A DNA stretch of 64,000 bases from an uncultured Tenacibaculum sp. (lineage in GTDB: Bacteria; Bacteroidota; Bacteroidia; Flavobacteriales; Flavobacteriaceae), in assembly GCF_947498805.1 (NCBI RefSeq), contig NZ_CANMLT010000009.1:62001-126000 (forward strand), given 5' to 3'. Within the stretch, counting starts at the first letter, position 1. The number at the start of each line of letters is the position of its first letter. A model generated the notes under the pieces. It was not told the DNA's origin. It saw only the letters and a list, made by a program, of their open reading frames with translations, and ran no database searches. Positions 51,020 through 61,255 of the stretch are shown here, piece after piece. The translations under genes and the position numbers were made by a program.

Positions 51020-52912
51020 TTAATATAGAACTCTAAACTTAATTGTTCCATCTACATTCTTCAGTTTTGCAACTACATCTTGATCATACTCTTTATCAAC
51101 ATCTGTTATTACATAACCTACTTTTTCATCTGTAGATAAATACTGTCCTGTAATATTTAGCTCATATTTTGCAAGTACCTTATTAATCTTTGCCATTACC
51201 CCTGGTACATTTTTATGAATATGCAAGAAGCGATGGGCGTTATCATGCTTTGGTAATCTAATATTCGGGAAGTTTACAGCATCTACTGTATTTCCAGAGT
51301 TTATATATGCCATGATTTTACCAGGAACAAAATCAGCTATATCTTTTTGTGCTTCTTCTGTACTTCCACCAACATGTGGTGTTAAAATTACATTATTCAA
51401 TCCTTTTAACCTAGTAAAGAATTCTCCATTCTTTCTTGGCTCTTCAGGATACACATCAACAGCAGCTCCTGCTATTTTCCCTGACTCTAAAGCACCTACT
51501 AACGCTTCAATATCAACAACAAACCCTCTTGATAAATTTACCAAATGAGCTCCGTCTTTCATCTCTGCAATTTCCTCTTTCCCTATATAGTTTTTATTTG
51601 CTGCATTGTCATCAATATGTAACGTAACTACATCAGATAAGTTTAAAAGCTCTTTTAAAGTATTTACTTTGGTAGCATTCCCTAAAGCTAACTTATCTTC
51701 CACATCATAATAATACACATCCATTCCTAAAGCTTCTGCTAAAACAGACAATTGTTTACCGATATTACCATATCCAACAATTCCTAATTTTTTACCTCTT
51801 ACTTCTTTAGAACCCTGAGCTGTCTTATTCCATTGTCCATTATGCAATTCTGTACTTCGTTGGAAAACACTTCTCATTAACATAATGATTTCACCAATAG
51901 CCAATTCTACTACTGAACGTGTATTACTATACGGTGCATTGAATACAACAATTCCATTTTCTTTGGCAGCTTCTAGATCAATCTGCTTCGTTCCAATACA
52001 AAATGCTGAAACCACCATTAATTTTTCAGCCGCTTCAATTACTCTTCTTGTTACCTGTGTTTTCGATCTAATACCTAAAACATGTACATCTTTTAATTTC
52101 TCAATTAATTCATCTTCCGATAAACTTCTAGAAACTGTTTCTACTGAAAATCCATCACCCGATAATTTTGTAAATGCATCTGGGTGTACATTTTCTAATA
52201 ATAGAATTTTAATTCTATGCTTTGGAAATGATATGTTTCTCGGTAATTTATTCACGTATAAAAATTCGTCTAAATTTGGTGTTATATGATCAGCATTCGC
52301 AATGGTCTTATCTCGTATTACATTTTCTGTATAAGCAAAAAATGTATCTGCCACTCCTGCCTCTTTAGTTACTGCATCGCTATATCCGTCTCCAATAACC
52401 TGAATTTCTCCTTTTAAATCCAAATCTTTTAAACATTGGATTTTCCCATTGTGAGTAGATAAAACATTCTCTCTATCAAATCCAACAATCATTTCGTTTT
52501 CATCAAACTCAAAAGTATTGGCAAAAACTCTTTCCGACGGAATATTATATTCTGCAACAATTGGATCGATAAACTCTTTAAACCCTGCTGAAATTACATA
52601 AATATCTTCAGAAAACCTCTCAAAAAACTCTTTATTTCTTTCTATAGAAGGAGAAACCTTTTGTTTTAGTTCGTCTATTAAAATGGATAAATCTGATTTT
52701 TTAGCATTCAATACTTGAATACGTTTTTCTAGGGATTCGGTGAAAGAAATCTCTCCATCAATTCCTAAATTGGTAATATTAGAAATGCCTTCTAAAATTT
52801 CTTCTTTTTGCGGATTATTAGCTAATGTGATTTCCGCCAATACGTCTAAAGCCTCTACTTTTGTTAAAGTGCTATCAAAATCGAATACAAAATTTCTTTT
52901 TTCAGTACTCAT
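51020..52912 (-). CDS. Fused phosphoserine phosphatase / D-3-phosphoglycerate dehydrogenase
   Basis: 630 aa. N-terminal HAD domain (about 7-215): FDFDSTLT (nucleophile Asp), YVISAGFKEF, and VIGDGYSDAVT with the acidic pair, as in SerB. Then comes a D-isomer-specific 2-hydroxyacid dehydrogenase domain (about 235-545) with an NAD motif GYGNIG (~379-384), the catalytic LSRG Arg, PEEPR Glu and TPHVGGS His. A C-terminal ACT domain (about 555-630, VPGVMAKINKVLAKYELNITGQYLS) suggests serine feedback. It would join the first and last steps of phosphoserine-pathway serine synthesis in one chain, with SerC encoded elsewhere. This size is seen among Bacteroidota PGDH annotations. Confidence 0.93.
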   Translation of the reverse strand: MSTEKRNFVFDFDSTLTKVEALDVLAEITLANNPQKEEILEGISNITNLGIDGEISFTESLEKRIQVLNAKKSDLSILIDELKQKVSPSIERNKEFFERFSEDIYVISAGFKEFIDPIVAEYNIPSERVFANTFEFDENEMIVGFDRENVLSTHNGKIQCLKDLDLKGEIQVIGDGYSDAVTKEAGVADTFFAYTENVIRDKTIANADHITPNLDEFLYVNKLPRNISFPKHRIKILLLENVHPDAFTKLSGDGFSVETVSRSLSEDELIEKLKDVHVLGIRSKTQVTRRVIEAAEKLMVVSAFCIGTKQIDLEAAKENGIVVFNAPYSNTRSVVELAIGEIIMLMRSVFQRSTELHNGQWNKTAQGSKEVRGKKLGIVGYGNIGKQLSVLAEALGMDVYYYDVEDKLALGNATKVNTLKELLNLSDVVTLHIDDNAANKNYIGKEEIAEMKDGAHLVNLSRGFVVDIEALVGALESGKIAGAAVDVYPEEPRKNGEFFTRLKGLNNVILTPHVGGSTEEAQKDIADFVPGKIMAYINSGNTVDAVNFPNIRLPKHDNAHRFLHIHKNVPGVMAKINKVLAKYELNITGQYLSTDEKVGYVITDVDKEYDQDVVAKLKNVDGTIKFRVLY

Positions 52913-53044
52913 AATTACTGTGTTGTGTTGTGTTTTTTAAGCCCACTAAAGTACAAAGGATACGCAAAAAAAGTATCACAAAATGATAACATTTTCATAC
53001 TTACCTCATATTTCTTATAAAAACTAAGTTAAATCGTTTAATAA

Positions 53045-53842
53045 CTATAAAACCGAAAGAAAAATAAACCAAACAATAGGAATAGCTTCCACAATTAAAG
53101 AACTGTAATATTTTGGTTGATTTTCATTTGCATTTATTAATAGGATAAAAAACAACAAGATAGTTGCTAAAAATGCCTTTCCAAACTGAAAGTCTTGTGT
53201 AATTAAAAACTCTAACAATACACATATTATTAACAAAGTACCCCCTAAAACTTTGGTGTTATTAATCCCTATCTTTATTGGAATCGTTTGTAACGTTATT
53301 GCATCATACTTTGCGTCTCGTATATCAAAAGGTAAAATCAACGTAAATACAAACAAAAATCGCTGTAGAAACACCAACATTCCTTTTTCACCAAAACAAT
53401 CATGACCAATATCGTGAAGTGGTAACAACACGGTTATTCCTGCCCATACAAAAGCTACTACTACTACCTTTATATAACTAATACTTCGTAAGTTTTTTTG
53501 AAATCCTCCTAAAAACGGAACAGCATATAACAGTGTTAACAATCCTAATGGAGTTAAAAATACCAGTGTTTGTATTGATAATTGTACGGCATAATACATA
53601 AACACCACAAAACAAATCAATGAAAAAATCTGAATAACTTTTAAATGAGTTGTTAAACTATGATGATGTAATTTTGCGACACCCGCATACTTTACAAAGT
53701 TATACCCTGTAATAGTTCCAAAAAAAACAAAAAAATCTAATGATTCATTATAAGATAAACCGAAATACGTCTCTGTTATCCTAACTAAAGAATATACTGC
53801 CAAAGCCACATGAATACTGGAATTGACATAAAAATCAAGCAT
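53045..53842 (-). CDS. UbiA-like membrane protein, first Asp motif missing
   Basis: 265 aa with about eight membrane helices. It looks like the UbiA prenyltransferase superfamily: FFGTITGYNFVKY in the first third and LILPFDIRDAKYD (second DxRD-x2-D-type motif) in the middle. The first NDxxDxxxD metal motif is not present (the aligned region has no Asp cluster), so transferase activity is doubtful. ATG at 53842 is preferred over a GTG at 53860, because a TAnnTTTG element lies at 53865-53872, just upstream. It is divergent from gcvP. Confidence 0.65.
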   Translation of the reverse strand: MLDFYVNSSIHVALAVYSLVRITETYFGLSYNESLDFFVFFGTITGYNFVKYAGVAKLHHHSLTTHLKVIQIFSLICFVVFMYYAVQLSIQTLVFLTPLGLLTLLYAVPFLGGFQKNLRSISYIKVVVVAFVWAGITVLLPLHDIGHDCFGEKGMLVFLQRFLFVFTLILPFDIRDAKYDAITLQTIPIKIGINNTKVLGGTLLIICVLLEFLITQDFQFGKAFLATILLFFILLINANENQPKYYSSLIVEAIPIVWFIFLSVL

Positions 53843-53864
53843 AATTTTTAACCACCTCACCCAA

Positions 53865-53872
53865 CAAAAATA
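53865..53872 (-). promoter_or_regulatory. -7 promoter element of the UbiA-like gene
   Basis: TATTTTTG on the - strand (TAnnTTTG), 22 nt upstream of the ATG at 53842. It argues against the upstream GTG start at 53860. Confidence 0.4.
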
Positions 53873-53957
53873 AGATATATGTTTTTAACGTTTCTTTTTG
53901 GTTAATAAAATATTGTTTTAAACAAAAAATATACAAGGTCAAATCAACGATTTTAGT

Positions 53958-53965
53958 TATTTTTG
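53958..53965 (+). promoter_or_regulatory. gcvP -7 promoter element
   Basis: TATTTTTG (TAnnTTTG) ends 24 nt upstream of the gcvP ATG at 53990. A TTG start at 53963 would overlap it, supporting the ATG. Confidence 0.4.
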
Positions 53966-53989
53966 AGCCACTTAATAACAACAACACAA

Positions 53990-56845
53990 ATGAACACTAA
54001 TTCATTTCAATTACGTCATATAGGTCCACGTTCTAAAGACCATAAACAAATGCTAGAAATCATAGGGATTGAAAGCATTGATCAATTAATTTACGAAACT
54101 ATTCCTGATGATATTCGCTTACAGAATGAGCTTGATTTAGATCCTGCCATGAGTGAATATGAATACCTAACTCACATTAATGAATTGGGTGCTAAAAACA
54201 AGGTTTTTAAAAGTTACATTGGTTTAGGATATCACGAAGCTATTTTACCAAGTGTTATTCAACGTAATATTTTAGAAAACCCAGGATGGTATACTGCTTA
54301 CACACCTTATCAAGCAGAGATCGCTCAAGGTAGATTGGAAGCTTTATTGAATTATCAAACTATGGTTTGTGATTTAACAGGAATGGAACTTGCAAATGCT
54401 TCTTTATTAGATGAAGGAACTGCAGCTGCAGAAGCCATGGCTTTGTTATTTGATGTTCGTGAAAGAGCACAGAAAAAAGCAGGTGTTAACAAGTTCTTTG
54501 TTTCTCAAGAAATCTTACCACAAACATTGTCTGTTTTACAAACACGTGCTATTCCTATTGGAATCGAATTGGTGATTGGAAACCATAAAGAATTTGATTT
54601 TTCTGAAGAATTCTTTGGTGCTATTGTTCAATACCCAGGAAAACATGGACAAGTTTATGATTATACTGAGTTTACAGCAAACTGTAATGCTAATAACATT
54701 AAAGTAGCTGTTGCTGCAGATATCTTATCATTAGTTAACTTAAAAGCTCCAGCAGAATTTGGTGCTGATGTTGTAGTAGGTACTACACAACGTTTTGGTA
54801 TTCCTTTAGGATATGGAGGACCTCACGCTGGTTATTTTGCAACTAAAGAAGCTTATAAACGTAGTATTCCAGGTCGTATCATTGGAGTTACCAAAGATGT
54901 TGACGGTAGTCGTGCTTTACGTATGGCTTTACAAACTCGTGAACAGCATATTAAAAGAGAAAAAGCTACTTCTAATATTTGTACTGCTCAGGTGTTATTA
55001 GCTGTTATGGCTGGTATGTATGCTGTATATCATGGAAAAGATGGTATTCAGTACATTGCAAATCAAGTGCACACTGCTACTGCTACTTTAGCAAATGCTT
55101 TAGATAGCTTAGGATTTAAACAAAAGAATACTTCATTCTTTGATACTATTGTAATTGAAGTAGAAACGAACCAGTTACGTCCTATTGCTGAAGCAAACGG
55201 AATTAACTTTAATTATATAGATGAAAACCACATTTCTATTTCTGTTAATGAAACTGTTGGTTTAAAAGAAATCAATGCAATTGTTGATTGCTTCGAACAA
55301 GCTTTCAATATTCAAGATATTACAATAACTGAATTTACTTCAGCAGATGTAATTCCTCAAAACATACAAAGAAATACTTCTTTCTTAGACAACGAAATAT
55401 TTAACACGTATCAATCAGAAACTGAAATGATGCGTTATATCAAGAAGTTAGAACGTAAAGATTTAGCATTGAATCATTCTATGATTTCTTTAGGTTCTTG
55501 TACTATGAAGTTAAATGCAGCTTCAGAAATGTTACCTTTAAGTAATCCACAATGGGGAAATATTCACCCATTTGTACCGATTGATCAAGCTCAAGGATAC
55601 CAAGAGGTATTGACTAATTTAGAAAATCAGTTAAACGTTATTACTGGTTTCGCTGGAACTTCATTACAACCTAACTCAGGTGCTCAAGGTGAGTTTGCCG
55701 GATTAATGGTAATTAGAGCTTATCATGAAGCAAATGGAAATACTAATAGAAATATTTGTTTGATTCCTGCTTCTGCTCATGGTACGAATCCTGCTTCAGC
55801 AGTAATGGCTGGAATGAAAGTTGTCGTTACCAAAACAGATGAGCGTGGAAACATTGATGTAGAAGATTTACGTGCTAAAGCTGAAAAACACAAAGACAAC
55901 TTAGCTGCGTTAATGGTAACTTATCCTTCTACGCACGGAGTATATGAGAAAGCTATTAAAGAGATTACTCAAATTATCCATGACAATGGTGGACAAGTAT
56001 ATATGGATGGTGCAAATATGAATGCTCAAGTTGGCTTAACAAATCCAGCTACTATTGGAGCTGATGTTTGTCACCTAAACTTACATAAAACGTTTGCGAT
56101 TCCTCATGGTGGCGGCGGACCAGGTGTTGGACCAATTTGTGTGGCTCCTCAATTAGTTCCTTTCTTACCAACCAATCCTGTAATTGCAACTGGTGGTGAT
56201 AATGCAATCACAGCAATTTCTGCAGCTCCTTGGGGGTCTGCATTAGCTTGCTTAATTTCTTATGGTTATATTACAATGTTAGGTGCTGATGGTTTAACCA
56301 ATTCTACTAAGGTTGCTATTTTAAACGCCAACTATATGAAAGAGCGTTTAAGCGGTCATTTTGAGACGTTGTATTCTGGAGAATTGAATCGTGCGGCTCA
56401 CGAAATGATTTTAGACTGTCGTGAATTTAAGAAAAACGGTATTGAAGTAGTAGATATTGCTAAACGTTTAATGGATTATGGATTCCATGCTCCAACAGTA
56501 TCATTCCCTGTGGCTGGAACTATTATGGTAGAGCCAACAGAATCTGAAAGTGTTGGTGAATTAGATCGTTTTTGTGATGCTTTAATTTCTATTAGAAAGG
56601 AAATTGATAATGCTTCTAAAGATGATAACAACAATATTTTAAAGAATGCTCCACATACTCAAGAAATGTTAACTGCTGATGAATGGAGCTTGCCATATAC
56701 TCGTAAGCAAGCAGCATTCCCATTAGAATATATTGCAGACAATAAATTTTGGCCTTCAGTTCGTCGTGTAGATGATGCTTTTGGAGACAGAAACTTAATT
56801 TGTTCTTGTAATCCTATTGAAGATTATATGGAAGCGGAAGCTTAA
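53990..56845 (+). CDS. gcvP: Glycine dehydrogenase (decarboxylating), P protein
   Basis: 951 aa, the fused long form with both halves in one chain. Decarboxylates glycine and transfers the aminomethyl group to lipoyl-Gcv[10 protein letters not shown] opens the protein. The N-half carries [42 protein letters not shown] residues (visible around 75-120). The C-half carries the PLP lysine in [18 protein letters not shown] near residue 700 and the [13 protein letters not shown] block. ATG at 53990 is chosen over an upstream TTG at 53963. gcvH and gcvT are not in the window; it is monocistronic, with a strong terminator after it. Confidence 0.97.
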   Translation: MNTNSFQLRHIGPRSKDHKQMLEIIGIESIDQLIYETIPDDIRLQNELDLDPAMSEYEYLTHINELGAKNKVFKSYIGLGYHEAILPSVIQRNILENPGWYTAYTPYQAEIAQGRLEALLNYQTMVCDLTGMELANASLLDEGTAAAEAMALLFDVRERAQKKAGVNKFFVSQEILPQTLSVLQTRAIPIGIELVIGNHKEFDFSEEFFGAIVQYPGKHGQVYDYTEFTANCNANNIKVAVAADILSLVNLKAPAEFGADVVVGTTQRFGIPLGYGGPHAGYFATKEAYKRSIPGRIIGVTKDVDGSRALRMALQTREQHIKREKATSNICTAQVLLAVMAGMYAVYHGKDGIQYIANQVHTATATLANALDSLGFKQKNTSFFDTIVIEVETNQLRPIAEANGINFNYIDENHISISVNETVGLKEINAIVDCFEQAFNIQDITITEFTSADVIPQNIQRNTSFLDNEIFNTYQSETEMMRYIKKLERKDLALNHSMISLGSCTMKLNAASEMLPLSNPQWGNIHPFVPIDQAQGYQEVLTNLENQLNVITGFAGTSLQPNSGAQGEFAGLMVIRAYHEANGNTNRNICLIPASAHGTNPASAVMAGMKVVVTKTDERGNIDVEDLRAKAEKHKDNLAALMVTYPSTHGVYEKAIKEITQIIHDNGGQVYMDGANMNAQVGLTNPATIGADVCHLNLHKTFAIPHGGGGPGVGPICVAPQLVPFLPTNPVIATGGDNAITAISAAPWGSALACLISYGYITMLGADGLTNSTKVAILNANYMKERLSGHFETLYSGELNRAAHEMILDCREFKKNGIEVVDIAKRLMDYGFHAPTVSFPVAGTIMVEPTESESVGELDRFCDALISIRKEIDNASKDDNNNILKNAPHTQEMLTADEWSLPYTRKQAAFPLEYIADNKFWPSVRRVDDAFGDRNLICSCNPIEDYMEAEA

Positions 56846-56862
56846 TTTAAATAAACACCAAT

Positions 56863-56898
56863 AAAAAAGCCCTCGAATTAAACTCGAGGGCTTTTTTT
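56863..56898. terminator. Bidirectional terminator between gcvP and a small - strand gene
   Basis: AAAAAAGCCCTCGA / TCGAGGGC plus seven T, with a 7-nt loop. The T-run overlaps the stop codon (TTA at 56897-56899) of the convergent 94-aa gene, so it serves both. Confidence 0.9.
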
Positions 56899-57181
56899 AT
56901 GCTACTGCAACAATATCACTTAACGGAACTACCGTATTGTTTTTTAAAATTATTGCTTTCTCAGAAATGGTCCAAACTGAAGTTTCAACTTTCTGTAAAC
57001 CTGAATGATCTGTAAAGAATATTTTCAACTTAGTTCGGTTCAAATTTTCTTTAAAAAATGCTCTCTTTAGATTCAAAGCATCATTTACCTGGTCTATTCT
57101 GTGTTCTAACACATCAATCTTAGGAAATCTCAAAAGCTTCTCCTGATCTTCCTTTACTACTTTCGTTTTTTTAAAGAACAT
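56897..57181 (-). CDS. Small conserved protein, paralogue 1 (94 aa)
   Basis: 94-aa cytoplasmic protein, family not recognised. Homologous along its length to the gene at 57433-57720: RFPKIDVL, NLNRTKLKIFF, GLQKVETSVW and ILKNNTVVPLSDI are shared features. A helical N-half (IDQVNDALNLKRAFFKENL) is followed by four to five short strands, perhaps a small SH3-like barrel. The stop codon lies in the T-run of a terminator. Its upstream region holds palindromic TTGTTAATAA-like elements and a TATCTTTG promoter element at 57255-57262. No function can be given. Confidence 0.75.
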   Translation of the reverse strand: MFFKKTKVVKEDQEKLLRFPKIDVLEHRIDQVNDALNLKRAFFKENLNRTKLKIFFTDHSGLQKVETSVWTISEKAIILKNNTVVPLSDIVAVA

Positions 57182-57266
57182 AATACATTTTGGGGAATTG
57201 GGGTTAATTCAATTTATAAAATCATAAATGACTTCAATTCAACAAATTGAACTGCAAAGATACATA

Positions 57267-57310
57267 TTGTTATCAACAATTGTTAATAACATATGTTAAT
57301 AATTGTTAAT
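57267..57310. repeat. Cluster of AT-rich palindromes upstream of paralogue 1
   Basis: Overlapping dyads: ACAATTGT centred near 57280, TAACATATGTTA at about 57287-57298, and repeated TTGTTAATA. A reversed TTATTAACAATA recurs at 57389-57400, before the second terminator. They lie directly upstream of the TATCTTTG element at 57255-57262. Could be a regulator site; the rest of 57182-57432 shows nothing else. Confidence 0.4.
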
Positions 57311-57399
57311 ATCTAAAAACTAGTAATTCGTCAATTATCAAATAGTTATTATGAACATTAGGCTTAAACACGCAAGCATCACCCAAAGTTATTAACAAT

Positions 57400-57435
57400 A
57401 AAAAAAGGTCCTCGAAATTCGAGGACCTTTTTTTA
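57400..57435 (-). terminator. Terminator of paralogue 2
   Basis: AAAAAAAGGTCCTCGAA / TTCGAGGACCTTTTTTT, perfect stem of 10 bp plus A/T runs. As in paralogue 1, the stop codon (57433-57435) sits in the T-run. Confidence 0.88.
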
Positions 57436-57720
57436 AGCTATGCTAACTATTCTTTTTAGTGGAATAATTGTGGATTGTTTTAGAATTACCGATTTATCAG
57501 TAATTCCCCACACGGTAGTTTCAACTTTTTTTAAACCGTCGGTATCCATAAAGAATATCTTAACTTTCTCTCTTTCTAGATTTCCTAAAGACAATGCTCT
57601 TTGTAAATCTAAAAACCTATTTACAATGGCATTTTTCTTTTTTAACACTTCTTCCTTAGGAAACTTTAAGAACTTAATTTGTTCTTTTGCTACAGTCTGA
57701 AAATTTGAGTTTGTAGTCAT
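57433..57720 (-). CDS. Small conserved protein, paralogue 2 (95 aa)
   Basis: 95-aa homologue of the 56897-57181 product. Shared features: KFPKEEVL, LQRALSLGNLEREKVKIFFMDTDGLKKVETTVW, ITDKSVILKQSTIIPLKRIVSIA. The KVETTVWxxTxKxxxLK core suggests one compact beta domain after an N-terminal helix. No catalytic or metal residues are evident. It is separated from paralogue 1 by 251 nt and has its own terminator, so the two are independently transcribed tandem duplicates. Function unknown. Confidence 0.75.
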   Translation of the reverse strand: MTTNSNFQTVAKEQIKFLKFPKEEVLKKKNAIVNRFLDLQRALSLGNLEREKVKIFFMDTDGLKKVETTVWGITDKSVILKQSTIIPLKRIVSIA

Positions 57721-57877
57721 ATATATTAGGGAATTTAAGGATTACTCGCTCAAAACTCGATTTGAAGTTGTAATACACAAATCTCGTTACCCAGTAAATA
57801 TATATGATTTTAACACTTGATTTACAAAGATTTATATTTAGTTATTAACAAGCATACTCATTCAAATGGATATGATG

Positions 57878-59590
57878 TTAATTCACAACATGTGTAGCAA
57901 AGGATAAAATTCTATTAATATAATCTACAACTTTTCCCTTATTAAGTTCATCAAAATGAATTTTATGATCCATTAATTCCTTTGATGTGTAAAAATATAT
58001 TACATCGCCATAGTCTTTCACTTGATTGACATCCTTAAACATCTCGTATCGATGTAAACTTTTTAAAAGTCTTTTGTTTAACTCAGCATCTCCTTTATAA
58101 CCTTCTATAGTATATTGTTTAAAAACATCTGCTGCCTTCTCTATCAAATTCTTAAAAAGCTTTCTTTCTATTTCATTTGCCCTGTAGAAATCACAAATTT
58201 CATTAAAATCAAATCCAGTTAAGTTTTTATCAATAATCTTCGGAGCATATTTATCAAAAAAAACAGTTCTGTCATTTTCATTAGCATATGATACCATTTC
58301 TTTCAGCACCTCCTTTTGATAGAACTTATCCTTCTTCTTTTTTAAATACTTTATTTTTTTAAACAATACATTAAAATAAGTTTCAGGATTTATTACCATC
58401 CCCTCTACACTTGATTCTTTAACAAAATATGTATCTACAAAGTATCTCACATAACTATTAGATTCGTGATGCCAAAACCCACTTTTCTTACTAGACCTTA
58501 AGCCCATATAATAATCATGAGTTACTTGATCTCTTTTAACAGTTTTAGCTTCGTAAGAATTCTTCAAGTGTATTTTTTCATTAATTAACTGCTTGTTAAA
58601 AATGTATCCACGCTTATACTTTATACTTTCCCTTTGTGCAATATAATCTAACGCCTTTTTGTAGTCTTGCACCATAAAACTACACGCAGATAAATTCGAT
58701 AAAATTGCCCATCTAATCTTTCTTTCTCTTTTATCTTTTTCTGAAAAATTGATTAATAAACCTTCAAACTTCTTCGCTATTTTTTCAACTTTTGAGATAT
58801 ACGAAGTTTCGGCTGGGTCGATATTTTCAAAATTGACTTTTCGCAATTTTTTAACCAATTCATTTACTTCAGTAGCTTTATATTTTTCTGCTTTAGAGAC
58901 AACAAACACATTTACTCTTTCCTTTTTTACAGTATAATCTATCTCTTTAATTATTTTCTCTAAAACATCTATAGAGCTTCCATAGTAATTACTCATAGCA
59001 CGAGATAAATAACTATCTTGATCCTTCCTGAACTCACCCAAAACCATTCTTTTGGCTTCTGATCTACTATTGTTTTCTTTCGAAAGTAACGTTCTATTTT
59101 TCTTTTCTTTTAGTACTACTATGCTATTACCTTCATTATCTTGAATGTCTACCGTAATTTCTACTAAACTATATATTTTTGCAACATAACTTGGTGGTTC
59201 TGTTGTACGATAACTTTTCTTCTCTTCAACTTCAATTCTAATTTGAACATCATTTTTAACCACTTTAAATAGCAAATCTCCCTGACCATTGACATACCTA
59301 AACTGACGTAGCCTAATTTTTTCTAAAAAATCTCGCAATAAAGTGTTCTTATAATTTTTCACCTTGTTTGGTGGATGTACTTTATCTGGTTTCCCTAAAA
59401 AAACTTTTATCCTAGGGTCTAAAACAATGTCACCAACATGAAAGGTAGATAAATCTGGTGAAATAATTGTTTTAGGGAATTGCCAGTTCGATACATAAAT
59501 ACCTTCTACTTTTGCTTTTTGGGCTTGTATTTCTCCACTTACAAATAGCACTAATAATACACCTATCCAATTCTTTACCGTTACCTTCAT
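57878..59590 (-). CDS. Exported protein, unknown (570 aa)
   Basis: Signal peptide (NWIGVLLVLFVSGEIQAQ), then a soluble protein with no membrane segment, lipobox or sorting tail. The first ~220 residues alternate strands and helices (GIYVSNWQFPKTIISPDL, VAKIYSLVEITVDIQDNEGNSIVVLKEKKNRTLL). From ~270 on it is strongly helical with TPR-like spacing (AILSNLSACSFMVQDYKKALDYIAQRE). I do not recognise the family. It is Lys-rich and probably periplasmic. It starts 27 nt after the ABC-F gene in the same direction, so it may share a transcript with that cytoplasmic ATPase. Confidence 0.65.
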   Translation of the reverse strand: MKVTVKNWIGVLLVLFVSGEIQAQKAKVEGIYVSNWQFPKTIISPDLSTFHVGDIVLDPRIKVFLGKPDKVHPPNKVKNYKNTLLRDFLEKIRLRQFRYVNGQGDLLFKVVKNDVQIRIEVEEKKSYRTTEPPSYVAKIYSLVEITVDIQDNEGNSIVVLKEKKNRTLLSKENNSRSEAKRMVLGEFRKDQDSYLSRAMSNYYGSSIDVLEKIIKEIDYTVKKERVNVFVVSKAEKYKATEVNELVKKLRKVNFENIDPAETSYISKVEKIAKKFEGLLINFSEKDKRERKIRWAILSNLSACSFMVQDYKKALDYIAQRESIKYKRGYIFNKQLINEKIHLKNSYEAKTVKRDQVTHDYYMGLRSSKKSGFWHHESNSYVRYFVDTYFVKESSVEGMVINPETYFNVLFKKIKYLKKKKDKFYQKEVLKEMVSYANENDRTVFFDKYAPKIIDKNLTGFDFNEICDFYRANEIERKLFKNLIEKAADVFKQYTIEGYKGDAELNKRLLKSLHRYEMFKDVNQVKDYGDVIYFYTSKELMDHKIHFDELNKGKVVDYINRILSFATHVVN

Positions 59591-59617
59591 ACTATTTTTA
59601 AATTTTCTCAGACTATA

Positions 59618-61255
59618 TTAATTAACTAAGTTAATATCAGCAATTTTATCGATTCTATTTCTCTTTAAAAACGCATCTATTGTTTCAAAGTGTTCTATGA
59701 CTCTTTGATCTTTAAATTCAAATACTTTTTGAGAAAGACCTTGTAAAAAATCACGATCGTGAGATACTAAAATCAAAGTCCCATCAAACGATTTCAATGC
59801 TTCTTTTAATACATCCTTCGATTTTAAATCCAAGTGATTTGTAGGTTCATCTAAAATCAACAAGTTTACTGGTTCTAATAATAGTTTTACCATTGCTAAA
59901 CGTGTTCTTTCTCCTCCAGATAAAACACCAACCTTCTTATCTAAATCATCTCCACTAAACATAAAACGACCTAAGATATTCTTAATTTGCGTACGAATAT
60001 CTCCTTCAGCAACTTCATCTACTGTTTGAAATACCGTCATTTTAGAATCTAACAAAGCGGCTTGATTCTGTGCAAAATAGCCTACTTTTACATTATGTCC
60101 CAATTCACAAGTTCCTGATACCTCTATTTCATTTAAAATAGCCTTAATCATCGTAGATTTTCCTTCTCCATTTCTTCCAACAAAACAAACCTTCTCTCCT
60201 CTTGCTATGGACAAATTAGCATTCTTGAAAACTACTTTGTCATCATATGATTTTGACACATCATTTACCGTAACAGGATAATCTCCAGAGCGTGGTGCTG
60301 GTGGAAATCGCAATTTTAATGCTGAATTATCGATCTCATCAATTTCAATAATCTCCAATTTCTCCAACATACGTTCACGTGAAGCTACCTGATTGGTTTT
60401 TGAATAAGTACCTTTAAAACGTTCTATAAATGCTTTGGTTTCAGATATAAACTTTTGCTGTTCTTGATATGCTTTTAATTGATGTGCTCTACGTTCTTTA
60501 CGTAGTTCTAAGTAATGCGAATAATTCGCTTTATAGTCATAAATACGTCCCATAGTTACTTCTATGGTTCTATTGGTAATATTATCAATAAAGGCTTTAT
60601 CATGCGATATTACCATTACTGCATTTGCTTTGTTAATTAAGAAATCTTCCAACCACACTACCGATTCTATATCAATATGGTTGGTAGGCTCATCTAACAA
60701 AATTAAATCGGGCTTTTGCAATAAGATTTTAGCTAATTCAATACGCATACGCCAACCTCCACTAAACTCGTTTGTTTGTCGTGTAAAATCTTCTTGAGTA
60801 AATCCTAACCCTTTTAAAGCTTTTTCTACTTCAGCATCATAATTTACATCTTCTAAGGCATAATACTTTTCTCCTAAATCAGAAACACGCTCTATAATTT
60901 TCATATAGCCATCACTTTCATAATCGGTACGCGTTTCTAACTCTTTATTGAGTTTATCCATTTCATCGCGCATATCAAAAACGTGCTTAAATGCTTTTGC
61001 TGTTTCTTCAAAAACAGTACAATCATCTTCAGTTAATAAATGCTGAGGTAAATATGCTATGACCGTATCTTTAGGAGAACGAACTCCTCCTCTAGTAGCT
61101 TTTTGAACTCCTGCCACAATCTTCATCATGGTAGATTTTCCTGCACCATTTTTACCCATTAGAGCAATTTTATCCGTGGGATTAATAACAAAGGAAACAT
61201 CACTAAACAAAGTACCTCCATTAAACTCTACTGCTAAATTATCTACTGAAATCAT
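59618..61255 (-). CDS. ABC-F family ATPase
   Basis: 545 aa with two ABC domains and no membrane region, the mark of ABC-F translation factors (EttA/YbiT-type), which act at the ribosomal E site. First domain: GKNGAGKST, signature NEFSGGWRMRIELAKILL, Walker B LILLDEPTNHID. Interdomain arm: RRAHQLKAYQEQQKFISETKAFIERF. Second domain: GRNGEGKST, VLSGGERTRLAMVKLLL, LLILDEPTNHLD. Both sets of catalytic motifs are intact. A TACTTTCG element at about 61275 on the - strand may be its promoter. It could alternatively be an antibiotic-resistance type, but length and arm favour the housekeeping branch. Confidence 0.93.
   Translation of the reverse strand: MISVDNLAVEFNGGTLFSDVSFVINPTDKIALMGKNGAGKSTMMKIVAGVQKATRGGVRSPKDTVIAYLPQHLLTEDDCTVFEETAKAFKHVFDMRDEMDKLNKELETRTDYESDGYMKIIERVSDLGEKYYALEDVNYDAEVEKALKGLGFTQEDFTRQTNEFSGGWRMRIELAKILLQKPDLILLDEPTNHIDIESVVWLEDFLINKANAVMVISHDKAFIDNITNRTIEVTMGRIYDYKANYSHYLELRKERRAHQLKAYQEQQKFISETKAFIERFKGTYSKTNQVASRERMLEKLEIIEIDEIDNSALKLRFPPAPRSGDYPVTVNDVSKSYDDKVVFKNANLSIARGEKVCFVGRNGEGKSTMIKAILNEIEVSGTCELGHNVKVGYFAQNQAALLDSKMTVFQTVDEVAEGDIRTQIKNILGRFMFSGDDLDKKVGVLSGGERTRLAMVKLLLEPVNLLILDEPTNHLDLKSKDVLKEALKSFDGTLILVSHDRDFLQGLSQKVFEFKDQRVIEHFETIDAFLKRNRIDKIADINLVN

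Noticed and set aside
53963..53989. TTG start for gcvP
   Set aside because: It overlaps the TAnnTTTG promoter element; ATG 53990 gives the expected length.
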